DNA of 64,000 nt from contig NZ_BJKB01000014.1 in NCBI RefSeq assembly GCF_010725055.1, forward strand, positions 58,319 to 122,318, given 5' to 3'. The number at the start of each line of letters is the position of its first letter. Positions within the stretch are counted from its first letter, which is position 1. This DNA comes from Gelidibacter japonicus. Its GTDB lineage: Bacteria > Bacteroidota > Bacteroidia > Flavobacteriales > Flavobacteriaceae. The translations under genes were made by a program, and so were the position numbers. The notes beneath the pieces were generated by a model, which did not search any database, had not been told where the DNA came from, and saw only the letters and a list, made by a program, of their open reading frames with translations. Below are positions 63,011 to 64,000 of the stretch, piece after piece.

Positions 63011-63379
63011 ATGCAAGCTAAAAAACCAACTACCATAGACTCATATATTGCTGATTTCCCAATAGAAACGCAAGCCATTTTGGAGAAAATCAGAACGACG
63101 ATTAAGAAAATTGCGCCTGATGCCGACGAAACAATAAGTTATGGCATTCCAACCTTTAAACAAAACGAGGCTATATTGGTTCATTTTGCAGGATTCAAAA
63201 ATCACATTGGTTTTTATGCCACACCAACAGGACACGAAAAATTTAAAAAAGAATTAGCGAACTATAAACAAGGAAAAGGTTCGGTTCAATTTTCATTAAT
63301 TCAACAAATTCCTTATGATTTAATTGAACGAATTGTAAAATTCAGAGTAAAGGAGAACAAGCAAAAAATTAAAAAATAA
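63011..63379 (+). CDS. DUF1801 (YdhG/iron-chaperone-like) protein
   Basis: 122 residues. DUF1801 blocks: TIDSYIADFPIETQAILEKIRTTIKKIAPDADETISYGIPTFKQNEAILVHFAGFKNHIGFYATP (residues 8-72), then GKGSVQFSLIQQIPYDLIERIVKFRVKEN. Related to frataxin-fold YdhG proteins; function unclear. It is 3 bp upstream of the VOC gene and so co-transcribed. Confidence 0.9.
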   Translation: MQAKKPTTIDSYIADFPIETQAILEKIRTTIKKIAPDADETISYGIPTFKQNEAILVHFAGFKNHIGFYATPTGHEKFKKELANYKQGKGSVQFSLIQQIPYDLIERIVKFRVKENKQKIKK

Positions 63380-63382
63380 ATT

Positions 63383-63805
63383 ATGGCACGCATTAATCCC
63401 CATATCAACTTTAATGGAAATGCCGAAGAAGCATTTACATTTTATAGATCAGTGTTTGGTGGCGAATTTGAAGCAATTATACGCTTCAAAGATATACCCA
63501 GTCCTGAATTCCCAATTACAGAAAAAGAGTCAAACAAAATAATGCACATTGCACTACCTATTGGCAATAGCACTTTGATGGCTAATGATGTTCCTGAAAT
63601 TATGGGACAAGTCAATGAAAATGAGAATAGATCGAAAATTTTCATCAATACTCAGAGTCGAGAAGAAGCAGATAAATTATTCAACGGACTTTCAGCAGGA
63701 GGCCTTATTGAAGTCCCCATTACCAACTGTCCCTGGGGTTCCTACTATGGAATGTTTAGAGATAAATTTGGGATTGAATGGATGGTAGATTTTAAATCAA
63801 AATGA
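63383..63805 (+). CDS. VOC-family (PhnB-like) protein
   Basis: 140 residues of the vicinal oxygen chelate fold, PhnB/glyoxalase type: INPHINFNGNAEEAFTFYRSVFGGEFEAIIRFKDIP (4-39), HIALPIGNSTLMANDVPE near 55, and the end PITNCPWGSYYGMFRDKFGIEWMVDF. Enzymatic activity is uncertain in this subgroup. It is coupled to the DUF1801 gene. Confidence 0.9.
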   Translation: MARINPHINFNGNAEEAFTFYRSVFGGEFEAIIRFKDIPSPEFPITEKESNKIMHIALPIGNSTLMANDVPEIMGQVNENENRSKIFINTQSREEADKLFNGLSAGGLIEVPITNCPWGSYYGMFRDKFGIEWMVDFKSK

Positions 63806-63887
63806 AACGGACATAATAAACGTTAAACCTTAAAATCAAGAACTCAAAATTTTACAATTCACATATACTATATTAACCTGAGTTCGA

Positions 63888-64000
63888 TTAAAAAAGCACG
63901 AGTTGATCTGTTTTTACGGTATGATATTTAATACTTGGCTTTTTTGGCAAGAAACTATAGGCAATCAGTCCTGTGATGATATTTACCAAAAAGTTCCCGA
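63888..64000 (-). CDS. Partial gene, possible transposase C-terminus
   Basis: The last 36 residues and stop of a minus-strand frame that continues past the window. NFLVNIITGLIAYSFLPKKP resembles the C-terminal end of insertion-sequence transposases (IS982-type, from memory). The block CCTGAGTTCGATTA overlapping the stop could be a terminal inverted repeat. The partner end is outside the window, so both points are tentative. Confidence 0.45.
   Translation of the reverse strand, partial: GNFLVNIITGLIAYSFLPKKPSIKYHTVKTDQLVLF

Overview
The window looks like the chromosome of a marine-type member of the Flavobacteriaceae (phylum Bacteroidota). The evidence is a SusC/SusD pair with an ECF sigma factor and FecR, two proteins with type IX secretion (T9SS) C-terminal sorting domains, many lipoproteins with a short lipobox, AT-rich intergenic DNA, a TAnnTTTG-type promoter, and the paired DUF1800/DUF1501 genes typical of the group. 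No rRNA, tRNA, CRISPR array or prophage was seen. The only trace of an insertion sequence is a possible transposase tail at the right edge.

Layout: (1) 0-3.2 kb, the end of an L-fucose-type catabolic operon (SDR dehydrogenase, L-fuconate dehydratase) behind an AraC regulator. (2) 3.4-6.8 kb, two exported lipoproteins, a gamma-glutamyltransferase and an enlarged glutamate-racemase-like protein. (3) 7.2-16.5 kb, an amino-sugar or hexose salvage operon: sugar-1-P nucleotidyltransferase, hexosamine-kinase-like protein, MFS sugar symporter, Gfo/Idh oxidoreductase, NagB fused to a LmbE-type domain, and a shortened LacI. It runs divergently from a full-length LacI, with a palindromic operator candidate between them. 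(4) 16.9-24.3 kb, mostly single genes: DUF5698/DUF2179 membrane protein, sulfatase, T9SS cargo, patatin, DUF3298-like lipoprotein, M50-CBS protease, WG-repeat protein. (5) 24.6-27.6 kb, an ATP-cone/Mrr-like nuclease next to a beta-CASP metallo-beta-lactamase RNase, then a DsbD-N-like protein. (6) 27.7-30.3 kb, DUF1800/DUF1501. (7) 30.5-43.1 kb, a nine-gene uptake and degradation locus (sigma, FecR, SusC, SusD, two PKD/beta-propeller lipoproteins, cyanophycinase, M20 peptidase, T9SS S51 peptidase), best explained as use of cyanophycin or a related acidic or isopeptide polymer. (8) 43.4-46.7 kb, a thioredoxin/rhodanese cluster facing marR-yceI. (9) 46.7-54.1 kb, a complete tryptophan operon trpEGDCFBA with a Trp-rich leader peptide and an attenuator. 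(10) 54.1-64 kb, housekeeping and small genes: two DUF805 paralogues, trmL, a GNAT-nitrilase fusion, an esterase, VF530, DUF6500, a DEAD-box helicase, and SRPBCC, DUF1801 and VOC proteins.

The most unusual structure is in the trp operon. Several families of short GC-rich palindromes are packed into its gaps. Four of them sit 6-8 nt before the start codons of trpG, trpD, trpB and trpA. Related copies lie in frame inside trpF (twice) and form the C-terminus of trpG. With the leader attenuator, this suggests a trp operon controlled by an attenuator at the front and possibly by repeat-derived hairpins at internal genes. Related but longer repeats recur upstream of the small VF530 and DUF6500 genes near 60 kb. 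All assignments come from reading motifs and context; no database search was run.
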